64,000 nt of DNA from Eutrophocola sp963925675 (GTDB lineage Bacteria > Pseudomonadota > Gammaproteobacteria > Pseudomonadales > Pseudohongiellaceae): contig CAWUSW010000034.1 in assembly GCA_963925675.1 (NCBI GenBank), forward strand, positions 23,353 to 87,352. The letters run 5' to 3'. Every line of letters starts with the position of its first letter. The stretch's first letter is position 1. The notes beneath the pieces were generated by a model that did not search any database, was not told where the DNA came from, and saw only the letters and a list, made by a program, of their open reading frames with translations. This document shows, one piece after another, positions 16,750 through 24,960 of this stretch. The position numbers and the translations under genes were made by a program.

Positions 16750-17602
16750 CTGGGTCTGGGTCTGCATCCAGAAACGGCCTAATCCTTCGAGCAATCAGGT
16801 CTATGTCACCATCAAGATGTTGATGGTGACCACCGGATAAAGCCTCAACCTGTATATTCCCAACCATCGCAATGCGTTTGTCGATAGCGTCTTTTCCTAG
16901 AACAGCTTGCTGTGAAGTGACTAAAAGAACCGGGCAGGATGTCGCCTCTAAAAATGGGCGCACCTGATCGTCGCTCATACTAAGCAAACTTTTACGGGTC
17001 AAACGCTGGTCATGTTGCCAGTAATAACCACTAGCTGACTCACCAATACCACGAATCCCCAATAAGCTTGCAGCTTCAAGGTCAAGCCCTTTTCTTGCCC
17101 GGGCAGCTATGGCGTCTTCACGACTGCTATAAAACCCGGGTTTACGAAGCACTTTTTTAAAACGCTGTTTGAGTGCTGTACGCATTTGTTCCAATGCTTT
17201 ATCAGCAGGAGTAGTAATTGTCCCAATGACATCAAGCAGAATCAGCTTCCTGATTCTTTCCGGGAAAAGAGCAGCCAACAAGTTTGCAATCCCTCCGCCC
17301 ATGGAGTGTCCAATCAGATAGAAATGATCCAGACCCATCGCATCAGCCAATGCCATGACGTCTGCACAATAACTCCAGATGCTATAGTCAGCAGCTTTGC
17401 CTCTATGCTCGGACAATCCATGCCCGGGCAGGTCAGGGACTATCCAGTAATAGTCGGGAAAATGCGGGATTAATTTATCAAATGTTGCGGCATTATCTTG
17501 CCAGCCGTGCAGCGCAAGTATTGCCGGCTTGGCAGAATCGCCCCAGGTTTTTACTGCAAGGCTGAGTTCACCCGTGCTGACAGTTCTGTCAATGATTTGC
17601 AT
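16742..17602 (-). CDS. Alpha/beta-fold hydrolase
   Basis: 286-residue alpha/beta hydrolase. Seen: oxyanion region L-H-G-W-Q-D-N, the D-L-P-G-H-G-L-S turn, nucleophile elbow G-H-S-M-G-G with Ser100, and a late G-G-H-H-Q-H-L-D that supplies the catalytic His. No signal peptide, so cytoplasmic. Substrate cannot be told from sequence; family members include esterases, epoxide hydrolases and C-C hydrolases. It is 18 nt after sixA and probably co-transcribed with it. Its stop overlaps convergent folE. Confidence 0.85.
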   Translation of the reverse strand: MQIIDRTVSTGELSLAVKTWGDSAKPAILALHGWQDNAATFDKLIPHFPDYYWIVPDLPGHGLSEHRGKAADYSIWSYCADVMALADAMGLDHFYLIGHSMGGGIANLLAALFPERIRKLILLDVIGTITTPADKALEQMRTALKQRFKKVLRKPGFYSSREDAIAARARKGLDLEAASLLGIRGIGESASGYYWQHDQRLTRKSLLSMSDDQVRPFLEATSCPVLLVTSQQAVLGKDAIDKRIAMVGNIQVEALSGGHHQHLDGDIDLIARRIRPFLDADPDPAS

Positions 17603-17620
17603 AACTTTTCCTGGCTGGAA

Positions 17621-18106
17621 TCAGGAGGATAGCGCTTTTGCAGTATCAGGTGTGAGAATGAATGGACAGGTTCCCATACCTAGTCCCACAATATCCAGTG
17701 CGACACAGGCCAGGTTTCCTGTTTCAAGAATCAGCAGGTCATCAACATTGCCATTTGTTAACAGTGCAAGCAATTCCGAAAGAATTGGGTTATGGCTCAC
17801 CAGAAGAATATTTTCATCAGTACTATTACCCAAAAACTCAATCGCCTGAGCCGCCCGTTGATTGGGACTCAACAAGCCTACTGTGACAGGCTCGGGAGGA
17901 TCAAAGATCAGTGATAAAAAGGTTTTGGCAGTTTGTTGTGCCCGGAGTGAAGGACTGACAAAACAGCGATCAATTTTAAGGTTCCGTGATGCAAACTGTC
18001 TTGCCACACTGGCAATTTCTTCATGGCCTGCTTCAGTGAGCTGTCTGCCGTCATTAGACGTCGCGCTGGGTTCGGCATCTCCATGCCGCAACAAAAATAA
18101 ATTCAT
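17621..18106 (-). CDS. sixA: SixA-type phosphohistidine phosphatase
   Basis: Histidine phosphatase superfamily protein of 161 residues, starting M-N-L-F-L-L-R-H-G-D-A with phospho-accepting His8. The segment S-P-S-L-R-A-Q-Q-T-A and the late S-H-N-P-I-L-S with the second catalytic His are both present. The short length and lack of insert match SixA, which removes phosphate from His of phosphotransfer proteins (NPr in E. coli). The partner here is not known. Confidence 0.85.
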   Translation of the reverse strand: MNLFLLRHGDAEPSATSNDGRQLTEAGHEEIASVARQFASRNLKIDRCFVSPSLRAQQTAKTFLSLIFDPPEPVTVGLLSPNQRAAQAIEFLGNSTDENILLVSHNPILSELLALLTNGNVDDLLILETGNLACVALDIVGLGMGTCPFILTPDTAKALSS

Positions 18107-18145
18107 ACTTCAAACTTCGTTTATTGGATAAATCAAATTTACTAA

Positions 18146-18649
18146 TTAAGCTGGATCTTTCCGATCATCATCAGATTCATTTTGGTGTGATTCATCACCA
18201 CTTGCTTGTGATTCATCACCACTTGCTTGTGACTCATCTGCCGCATTGTCCGTCGAATTTTCAGTAAAGCTGATATCAGAAAAAACGTCGTTAGTGGATT
18301 GTTGATCCTTTCTCGCTGCTGATTTTTGTGCACTACTGGAATCGTTAAACTGATCATCCAGATTGTCGTCATCATCTACAATAAATGGCCAGGGCTTTTC
18401 GTCATTTACATACAGCAGATAATCCAGCGCGCTATGAAAATAGGCGGAAAGCCTGGCGCCGAATTCACGCAAATTCCTGTTATCCGTCCCGGTAATAAGC
18501 GCAATTATGACCTGACACACGATAATTATCGGAATGACAAATAATAACACCCAGCAAGCCACTGCATAAAAAACCATATACAGTATGCGCACCCATTGCG
18601 AAGGGGAAAGTATATTCTTTTTTACTTCGTCTACTCTGTCATCACTCAT
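18146..18649 (-). CDS. DUF4389 membrane protein with repeated acidic tail
   Basis: 167 residues. Residues about 20-55 form a strongly hydrophobic stretch (one long or two short membrane segments). The following F-G-A-R-L-S-A-Y-F-H-S-A-L-D-Y-L-L-Y is typical of DUF4389. The C-terminal third is Ser/Asp/Glu-rich and contains a heptad (SQASGDE) repeated in tandem, encoded by perfect 21-bp DNA repeats. Function unknown. It lies between sixA and gpsA on the same strand with gaps of about 35 nt. Confidence 0.8.
   Translation of the reverse strand: MSDDRVDEVKKNILSPSQWVRILYMVFYAVACWVLLFVIPIIIVCQVIIALITGTDNRNLREFGARLSAYFHSALDYLLYVNDEKPWPFIVDDDDNLDDQFNDSSSAQKSAARKDQQSTNDVFSDISFTENSTDNAADESQASGDESQASGDESHQNESDDDRKDPA
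18187..18239. repeat. 21-bp tandem repeat inside the DUF4389 gene
   Basis: Two perfect 21-bp units (18187-18207 and 18208-18228) followed by a partial third copy beginning at 18229. The period is a multiple of three, so copy-number change keeps frame and alters only the acidic tail length. Confidence 0.85.
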
Positions 18650-18682
18650 TGGAATTCCTCACGGCAACGCTTTTAGGAAAAT

Positions 18683-19711
18683 TCATTTTGTCTGCATCCT
18701 GCCGGCCGCAAACTCAACATCCAGTCCCTGCTCTTCCAGCATTAAGGAGCTTATTATATGGTCAACGGTTTGATTGTTGTACATAATTTCATAAAGTCCA
18801 TTCACCAGAGGCATCTTCACCCCCAATTCATCCGCTTTATCCTTCACCTGTTTCAGGGTATTAATGCCTTCAGCTACCTGATCCATCTCGCTGATTACCA
18901 GATCTATATCCTTACCTTCACCCAGGGCCTTGCCCACGCGAAAGTTTCTGGATAATGGCGAAGAACAAGTGACAATCAGATCGCCTACGCCGGACAAGCC
19001 CAAAAAGGTCATCGGATCGGCACCCAATTCAACACCAAAGCGAGCCATTTCAGTAAGACTTCGTGTCACCAGCATTGCGTTGGTGTTGTGCCCCATTCCC
19101 ATGGCTTCAGCCAGGCCGGCAATAATCGCATATATATTCTTTAGCGATCCGCCAAGCTCCACTCCGAGCATATCCGCATTGGAATACACCCGGAAGTTGT
19201 CAGAATGCAAAACTTCCTGAACCGATTTGACGACCTCTGGGTCAATGCTGGCCACTACCGCACCGGTAGGACTGTTAACCGCAATTTCCTTGGCCAGGTT
19301 CGGGCCACTAAGAACTGCGATCTGCTTGTTATCGGTTTCCTCTGCGAGAATCTGGCTCATCAGGGCAAAGGTTTTAGCCTCTATTCCTTTTGTCAGGCTC
19401 ACCAGTATGACGTCCTTGTGGATCAGAGGCTGCATCTGTTGTACGACATTCCTGAAGCTACTGCTGGGGACTGCGACAAAGATCAGGTCAACATCTTTTA
19501 CTGCTGCTTCCAGATCGTCAGTGGCCACCACATCCTCATGGATTTTATAGCCGGGCAAATAATTAATGTTTTCATGTGATTTGTTAAGTGAAACCACCTG
19601 CTCCTTGTCCCGCATCCAGAGCAAGGTTTTATGGTTGTTATGGGCAATGATGTTGGCAACCACGGTTCCGAAACTACCGCCGCCGAGGACAGCTACATTT
19701 TTAACTGGCAT
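18683..19711 (-). CDS. gpsA: NAD(P)-dependent glycerol-3-phosphate dehydrogenase
   Basis: Reduces dihydroxyacetone phosphate to sn-glycerol-3-phosphate for phospholipid synthesis. Rossmann loop G-G-G-S-F-G-T at the N-terminus; L-T-K-G-I-E, S-G-P-N-L-A-K-E and the catalytic-lysine region G-G-S-L-K-N-I-Y-A-I are all present. 342 residues, normal for the family. Divergent from cysE across 224 nt. Confidence 0.96.
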   Translation of the reverse strand: MPVKNVAVLGGGSFGTVVANIIAHNNHKTLLWMRDKEQVVSLNKSHENINYLPGYKIHEDVVATDDLEAAVKDVDLIFVAVPSSSFRNVVQQMQPLIHKDVILVSLTKGIEAKTFALMSQILAEETDNKQIAVLSGPNLAKEIAVNSPTGAVVASIDPEVVKSVQEVLHSDNFRVYSNADMLGVELGGSLKNIYAIIAGLAEAMGMGHNTNAMLVTRSLTEMARFGVELGADPMTFLGLSGVGDLIVTCSSPLSRNFRVGKALGEGKDIDLVISEMDQVAEGINTLKQVKDKADELGVKMPLVNGLYEIMYNNQTVDHIISSLMLEEQGLDVEFAAGRMQTK

Positions 19712-19876
19712 AAATTAGTCTCTGTTTGCTGTGCGATTTTTGCGTCACTTTTATTATTGTATTCCATGCGGCACAGCCAATGGGCACTGTCTGCAAATAG
19801 CCTGATTTTATGCGCGGAAAGATAACAGCTATACCCGGGCAACTCCAGCACCAGCAAGACGCTTTACTTCAGAGCA

Positions 19877-19905
19877 TTGATAGGCTCTGGGACATACTAT
19901 AGAAT
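19877..19905 (+). promoter_or_regulatory. Sigma-70 promoter of cysE
   Basis: TTGATA (19877-19882), 17-nt spacer, TAGAAT (19900-19905): five of six matches to each consensus hexamer with optimal spacing. It ends 30 nt before the cysE ATG, giving a short leader. Confidence 0.65.
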
Positions 19906-19935
19906 CGCAGGCCTTCAGAAACGTGTGGTAATGTC

Positions 19936-20718
19936 ATGGACAATGAGCTCTGGGCAACAATCAAAAAAGAGATCACTGAACTACTTTTACAAGAGCCTGA
20001 TCTTGGTAATTATCTCAGCAAACGCATTCTCGCACATGAGGATCTTGCCTCTGCCATAAGCGCCCTGTTATCCGGAAAACTTGCCGCCGAGGACATGCCG
20101 GCACAAACCCTGAAAGCGGTCTTTGATGAAGCCTTGCGTACTGACCTGTCAATAATTGAAACAACCACTAAAGATTTGCTCGCCATCAGAGAACGAGACC
20201 CGGCGGTAAAGTGCTACTCTACCGCTATCCTGTATTTCAAAGGGTTCCAGGCCTTGCAGGCTTACCGGGTTGGCCATTGGTTATGGCAACAGGATCGCAA
20301 GGGCATGGCGCTTTACCTGCAAAGTCGTATTTCCGAGATCTTTGGCGTAGACATACATCCTGCCGCCCGCATTGGTCACGGTATTCTTCTTGATCATGCT
20401 ACCGGTATCGTTATTGGTGAGACCAGTGTACTGGAGGATAATATTTCTATTCTCCAGGGTGTGACGCTGGGGGGAACAGGGAAAGATTCAGGCGATCGTC
20501 ACCCGAAAATAAAAGCCGGCGTACTCATTGGGGCCGGCTCCAATGTATTGGGGAATGTCGTCGTTGGTGAAGGTGCCTGGATTGGTGCCGGCTCTGTGGT
20601 TCTGGAGGATGTCGAAGCTCACACCACTGTTGTGGGTGTCCCTGCCAAGGTAGTTGGCAGACCACGAGCTGATCAACCTGCCCTGGAAATGGAACACTAT
20701 CTCAGCGACAAGAACTGA
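19936..20718 (+). CDS. cysE: Serine O-acetyltransferase
   Basis: Acetylates serine to O-acetylserine for cysteine synthesis. 260 residues: an N-terminal helical SATase domain (about 1-140) and a left-handed beta-helix of hexapeptide repeats. The signatures I-H-P-A-A-R-I-G-H-G, H-A-T-G-I-V-I-G-E-T and L-G-G-T-G-K are seen. The short C-terminal tail is where cysteine synthase would bind. A good promoter lies just upstream. The next gene begins 2 nt after the stop. Confidence 0.95.
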   Translation: MDNELWATIKKEITELLLQEPDLGNYLSKRILAHEDLASAISALLSGKLAAEDMPAQTLKAVFDEALRTDLSIIETTTKDLLAIRERDPAVKCYSTAILYFKGFQALQAYRVGHWLWQQDRKGMALYLQSRISEIFGVDIHPAARIGHGILLDHATGIVIGETSVLEDNISILQGVTLGGTGKDSGDRHPKIKAGVLIGAGSNVLGNVVVGEGAWIGAGSVVLEDVEAHTTVVGVPAKVVGRPRADQPALEMEHYLSDKN

Positions 20719-20720
20719 TT

Positions 20721-21464
20721 TTGAGCGAATCTGTCTTTGTCTTACTACACGGGGCCTGGCATTGTGCGTCCTGCTGGGATCCGCTAATCCCCTATCTGAA
20801 TGCCATGAACCATGAAGTCTTGTGTCCGGATCTTCCCGGTCACGGTGAAAATCAGGCTGAACCGGGCAAAATCACCCTGAATAAATACACTGAATATATA
20901 ACACAATATATTGATAATATTGAGAAAAATGTAATTCTTGTGGGCCACAGCATGAGCGGTATGGTGATTTCCCAGGTTGCTGAAAGCACTCCCTCTAAAA
21001 TTGGCCGATTAGTATATTTAAGCGCCTATCTCCCGGTTACCGGGCAAAGCCTGTTTGATCTGATTAGCGTAAACAGTGCTGCAGACAAGCCAGCACTAAT
21101 AGAAAGTGCCATGCATATGTCGGAGGATAAACGAAGCTGCACCATCGCCCCTGAGGACATAGCTCGCCTGTTCTACAACCGATGCCCGGAAAGTGAACGT
21201 AAACATATCCCGACTGCACTGCCGGTTCAGGCTACCCTGCCTTTATCAGGCAAAGTTACTTTGACACAGAGCCGTTTTGGGCAGATTCCAAAAACCTATA
21301 TTTGTGCCCTGGATGACCAGGTAATTCCTGTCAATCACCAGCGCCACATGATGAAACAACAAGCCTGTGATGAAATGGTCCAGCTGGATACCGATCATAG
21401 CCCCTTCCTGTCCTCTCCCGAGCTACTGGCATCAATACTACACTCCATCAGCATTCCTGCATGA
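20721..21464 (+). CDS. Alpha/beta hydrolase, plant-methylesterase-like
   Basis: 247 residues. Seen: L-L-H-G-A-W-H near the start, D-L-P-G-H-G, nucleophile elbow G-H-S-M-S-G with Ser77, then D-D-Q-V-I-P and D-H-S-P-F for the acid and histidine. The G-A-W-H-x-x-x-C-W motif and overall shape resemble the salicylate methylesterase/hydroxynitrile lyase subgroup. It begins with TTG only 2 nt after the cysE stop, so it is probably translated from the cysE mRNA. The substrate is unknown. Confidence 0.8.
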   Translation: MSESVFVLLHGAWHCASCWDPLIPYLNAMNHEVLCPDLPGHGENQAEPGKITLNKYTEYITQYIDNIEKNVILVGHSMSGMVISQVAESTPSKIGRLVYLSAYLPVTGQSLFDLISVNSAADKPALIESAMHMSEDKRSCTIAPEDIARLFYNRCPESERKHIPTALPVQATLPLSGKVTLTQSRFGQIPKTYICALDDQVIPVNHQRHMMKQQACDEMVQLDTDHSPFLSSPELLASILHSISIPA

Positions 21465-21504
21465 ATCTGCATTTCCCGACCAGGTAGTCATCTGCAAATC
21501 TACA

Positions 21505-21535
21505 AAAAAAACCGCTTTAAAACGGGCTTTTTACG
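21505..21535. terminator. Possible bidirectional terminator
   Basis: A short weak hairpin (CCG ... CGG with A-rich and T-rich flanks) lies between the converging hydrolase and VOC-protein genes. The A run on one side and T run on the other would serve both strands. The stem is only three strong pairs plus imperfect A-T pairing. Confidence 0.4.
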
Positions 21536-21539
21536 GTTC

Positions 21540-22562
21540 CTAAACCAAACATTGATTACCAAGATAACCACCACCACCACAGTAAGTGATGTCCTGAAGC
21601 TGCATTAAAATGCCATCGGAGTCAGTGAAGTACACCTCAGGTGTGCCACCTTCAGCACCACCTCTAGCGGGCATACGCAGACTAATGTAATGCATCATCG
21701 GCCCTATCTGACTCTCACCACGGGCACTGAGACCGTAATCCGTCAGCTTGCCCAGAATATCGTCAACATTGAATCCGGACATATTAAAACTGGCATGGTG
21801 AATATTTGCCGGGGCATTCTCGCCACCAGGAAATGGACCTGCATACATGACAAATTGCTTACCATCACCAATTCCGGTAACAGGTGACCCTGGACCTTGA
21901 TATGACTGCACCTCAAGACCAAAAAAGTCCTGATAAAATAAATTGGCACCGGCACCGTCATTGACGAAACAGGTGAAGTGATTAATTTCTTCCAGTGTGA
22001 AAATACCTGTTGCGGTGCTTTCCGGAACACCGCAAACATTGCCCAGAGGACCGCTACCGCCACACCAGGACGTATCGCTTAACTGGACAATTACGCCTCT
22101 GGCATCAGAAAAATATAATTCAGGCGTATCTCCACGTCGGGTTACCCAGGCAGACATCATGTTATCTATACCTGGAGTCGAATCTGCCGGAGGATCGATT
22201 TCCCGAAAACCATTATCCTTGAGTGCATTGAGCTGCGTGTCTATATCAAAATCCTTTACCGAGTAACCCAGTTGTACAATTGCCGGAGTCTCTGAGCTCT
22301 GCAATGGACGTACCGCCATAAACTGTTTGTTATCCCCTATTTTCAGAAACACATGGTCGCCAGAACGTGACTGTACTGGCAGACCGAAAAGGTGCTGATA
22401 AAAAGCAATGGTTCTGCCAGGGTCACTTACCCGTAATTCAAGATAATTCAGTTTTTCTACACTGATTGCCGCACCATCAGACTGCGCTTTAAGTCCAAGC
22501 GGCAAAACCATTGCGCCGCCTGCAGTCATAGAGCTTGCAAGAAACTTACGTCGATTTATCAT
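21540..22562 (-). CDS. Tat-exported protein with two VOC (glyoxalase-fold) domains
   Basis: 340 residues. The N-terminus M-I-N-R-R-K-F-L followed by an Ala/Gly-rich hydrophobic stretch looks like a twin-arginine signal. Two vicinal-oxygen-chelate modules follow (about 32-160 and 190-335). Both begin with similar strand patterns and end with a matching C-G-G-x-G-x-L-G-N-x-C tail, so the protein is an internal duplication. VOC members bind a metal and include dioxygenases and glyoxalases; export through Tat suggests a folded, possibly metal-loaded periplasmic protein. The exact reaction is unknown. Confidence 0.8.
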   Translation of the reverse strand: MINRRKFLASSMTAGGAMVLPLGLKAQSDGAAISVEKLNYLELRVSDPGRTIAFYQHLFGLPVQSRSGDHVFLKIGDNKQFMAVRPLQSSETPAIVQLGYSVKDFDIDTQLNALKDNGFREIDPPADSTPGIDNMMSAWVTRRGDTPELYFSDARGVIVQLSDTSWCGGSGPLGNVCGVPESTATGIFTLEEINHFTCFVNDGAGANLFYQDFFGLEVQSYQGPGSPVTGIGDGKQFVMYAGPFPGGENAPANIHHASFNMSGFNVDDILGKLTDYGLSARGESQIGPMMHYISLRMPARGGAEGGTPEVYFTDSDGILMQLQDITYCGGGGYLGNQCLV

Positions 22563-22678
22563 AGAAATTGCCCTTTATTTTTACTTAATATTTCACGTTT
22601 ATTGTTGTTTTGGCAAGGCAAAATTAATTCTTTTTAGAGACTAAACATTCTTTTAACAATTTTCGGGAGTCCCGTTTT

Positions 22679-22696
22679 AAGTATCATATGATACTT
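22679..22696. promoter_or_regulatory. Perfect 18-bp palindrome, candidate operator
   Basis: AAGTATCATATGATACTT is perfectly two-fold symmetric. It lies in the 289-nt gap between the divergent VOC gene and the lectin-like gene, next to a TTGACA at 22701-22706. It has the size and symmetry of a dimeric repressor site. No regulator gene is adjacent. Confidence 0.5.
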
Positions 22697-22851
22697 TATG
22701 TTGACAACAAAAATGCGCTGTGCGAATTTTTGCCAGGGACAACATAGCTTTCAAGTCCTTGCACAGAGTTTTCTTATTCGTTAACTGCTTTATGCATTAG
22801 TATTGAACCATTGGCTAACTATCCCGGTTAGCAGACCAAGAGGGGAATAAT

Positions 22852-23502
22852 ATGAGATTAAAAAAACTAGTTATCGCAGGCGCTCTATTAGCCTGCACTT
22901 CTGTACCAGCAATAGCCCAGGGGGCTCAGGGTGACCAAGACACCAGCATGAGTTTTTTCCTGACCAGTAGTGGCCTGGGTGATGGTGCAAATCTGGGCGG
23001 CCTTGCCGGTGCAGATGCGCATTGTGCAGCATTAGCAAACGACGCAGGGGTGTCTGGAAAAACCTGGCGCGCTTATTTGAGCACTACAGGCCCTGATGGA
23101 GTCTATGCCCGCGACAGAATTGGCAGTGGTCCCTGGTTTAACGCTAACGGAGAGCTTGTGGGTCGCAGTGTGATGGATATTCATTATTCAAATGCCAACC
23201 TGAACAAGCAACGAACTGTGACTGAAAATGGCGACACCGTAAACGGTGTTGGAGACCAGCCTAATCAGCACGACATACTCACAGGCACAAATCCTGACGG
23301 AACATCATCTGGCCTGACCTGTAACAACTGGACCAGTAATACTGATGCCTCAAGTGCAACGGTTGGTCACTTCGACAGAGTCGGCGGCGGTGCCATGGCA
23401 GAATCCTGGAACGCAGCGCATGTATCACGCGGATGCAGCCAGGAACAATTGCAGGCCTCTGGCGGAAATGGTTACTATTACTGCTTTGCTACTGGCGAGT
23501 AA
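22852..23502 (+). CDS. Secreted lectin-like (DUF1554-type) protein
   Basis: 216 residues with a Sec signal peptide (about 1-23, ending A-I-A-Q). The mature part begins with M-S-F-F-L-T-S-S-G and then G-G-L-A-G-A-D-A-H-C-A-A-L-A, followed by W-R-A-Y-L-S. This pattern is typical of secreted bacterial proteins with a C-type-lectin/endostatin-like fold (DUF1554-like). Four or more cysteines (in A-H-C, T-C-N-N-W, R-G-C, Y-C-F) could form disulfides. Ligand unknown. GGGGAA precedes the ATG and a strong terminator follows, so it is probably monocistronic. Confidence 0.7.
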   Translation: MRLKKLVIAGALLACTSVPAIAQGAQGDQDTSMSFFLTSSGLGDGANLGGLAGADAHCAALANDAGVSGKTWRAYLSTTGPDGVYARDRIGSGPWFNANGELVGRSVMDIHYSNANLNKQRTVTENGDTVNGVGDQPNQHDILTGTNPDGTSSGLTCNNWTSNTDASSATVGHFDRVGGGAMAESWNAAHVSRGCSQEQLQASGGNGYYYCFATGE

Positions 23503-23533
23503 TTAGCCACCAGGCATTAATAAATAATTAAAT

Positions 23534-23575
23534 AAGGCGCCAGGTATCATTTTAAATGATCCGGCGCCTTTTTTA
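23534..23575. terminator. Strong bidirectional terminator
   Basis: AAGGCGCC pairs with GGCGCCTT and the interior also pairs (ATCATTT with AAATGAT), followed by a T run on the plus strand and preceded by A-rich sequence for the minus strand. It lies between converging genes. Confidence 0.85.
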
Positions 23576-23585
23576 TTGGGCATGC

Positions 23586-24749
23586 TTAACGAGGAAGTAT
23601 TGCCAGACGGTCGCCACTGTAGGTACCGACCCAAATTTCATCATTTACCAGCAATGCCGAACTTACATCATGCAATGCGCTACCTTCGCTTACACCCCCT
23701 ACTCTGTTGAGCGCCAGGTTGTAAGGTATTACTTCAATAACTGACCAACCTCCTTCACAACTCTCTTCACCACAACTTTCTCCGACATTGTTTCCGGCAA
23801 CATACAAAGACCCTTCAGATGTCCAGCGTACATTATCCGGCAAAATACCAAGAGAAATGACTTCCTTCCCTACAGGGGTACTACTTCTGTCGAAGCGCAC
23901 CAACTCTCCAGTGCCAAATGCTGCAACGAATATCCAGCGCTCATCCAGAGACACGGCAATCCCATTGGGTCCGGCAAGTTCGGTACCAGCGACAATTGAA
24001 ACGGCTTCACCGGGGTGCCATTCAAAAACATGGCCAGTGACTTCGCCGGCCAAAACATTCTCAATACTGTGCTGTGATGGATTATAAAACTGGGTAGCAA
24101 GAAAGCCTCCATCACTAAGAATAGTTACACTATTGGTCCATGATGATTGAGGCATGGGAATGCATCCCACCCATTGTATGTTTGGCTTTAGAAAAGCATC
24201 AATTTCGAAAATTTCTATGGCTTCTCGCGCTCCATGACTGGTCATGTAGACACGATATGTTTCTGGCCCCTTGTCACTTTTTTGCAAAGACAGACCATGG
24301 GCTGAGAAGTTCGTTATATCAAGAGGACCAGGACAATCCGGGTACATCAGCAAATCATGCTGTAAAACTGCCGCATCATCAGGAAAAATGATTTCCGCAG
24401 TTTTTGCTTCAGCATCCACCAGATGAATTTTGCCGTTGACCGAACTACCGGTAAGACTGCCATCCATACCAGATACCAGCAGCCAGTTAGAGTTGCCAAT
24501 TTGCAGGATATCTTCTCCATTGATAACGCCACAAAGATATTGAATCCCGGCCTCATCATCACAGTCTTGTCCTGTTGTATTAGTAACAATATTACCAAGC
24601 GGATTGCTCAAGGGGGCATTAGCAGAAACTGTTTCAGACACCTCAATATTTTGGCTGGAGGTATTACTTTCGCTGCAAGCCGTTAACAAGCTGGTGAGAC
24701 CTAAAAAGATGAGCACCGATATTGTTTTTTTATTGGTATAGCAAGACAT
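23586..24749 (-). CDS. Lipoprotein, paraoxonase/SMP-30-like beta-propeller
   Basis: 387 residues with a lipoprotein signal (lipobox L-T-A-C at about 22-25), so likely outer-membrane or periplasm anchored. The rest resembles the six-bladed propeller of SMP-30/paraoxonase-type lactonases: an H-G-L motif, an N-G-I-A-V-S-x-D blade, P-D-N-V and a C-terminal G-T-Y-S-G-D-R-L-A. A second copy without lipobox occurs at 62407-63468 and shares H-G-A-R-E-x-I-E-I and several blade motifs. Lactonase or esterase activity is an inference from fold. The six extra cysteines are unusual. Confidence 0.72.
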   Translation of the reverse strand: MSCYTNKKTISVLIFLGLTSLLTACSESNTSSQNIEVSETVSANAPLSNPLGNIVTNTTGQDCDDEAGIQYLCGVINGEDILQIGNSNWLLVSGMDGSLTGSSVNGKIHLVDAEAKTAEIIFPDDAAVLQHDLLMYPDCPGPLDITNFSAHGLSLQKSDKGPETYRVYMTSHGAREAIEIFEIDAFLKPNIQWVGCIPMPQSSWTNSVTILSDGGFLATQFYNPSQHSIENVLAGEVTGHVFEWHPGEAVSIVAGTELAGPNGIAVSLDERWIFVAAFGTGELVRFDRSSTPVGKEVISLGILPDNVRWTSEGSLYVAGNNVGESCGEESCEGGWSVIEVIPYNLALNRVGGVSEGSALHDVSSALLVNDEIWVGTYSGDRLAILPR

Positions 24750-24899
24750 GGCAACTCCTTTAGATAGCGAAAAAGAATAACACCTTGTACTGATTTCCAG
24801 TAATTCAAATTAATTCGTTTTAGTCAGGCTGCAATTCCAAAGCACTTAATACAGACTAATAATCGGATAATTAACGCGCTCTATTGTTGCGACATGCCT

Positions 24900-24928
24900 C
24901 TGACACCACAGATGCTTTGGTGTAAAAT
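24900..24928 (+). promoter_or_regulatory. Sigma-70 promoter of argS
   Basis: CTGACA (24900-24905), exact 17-nt spacer, TAAAAT (24923-24928): one mismatch in each hexamer. It lies 32 nt before the argS ATG. Confidence 0.65.
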
Positions 24929-24960
24929 GCCCTCCTTTTGAAAATGAGCACATCCTGCAA

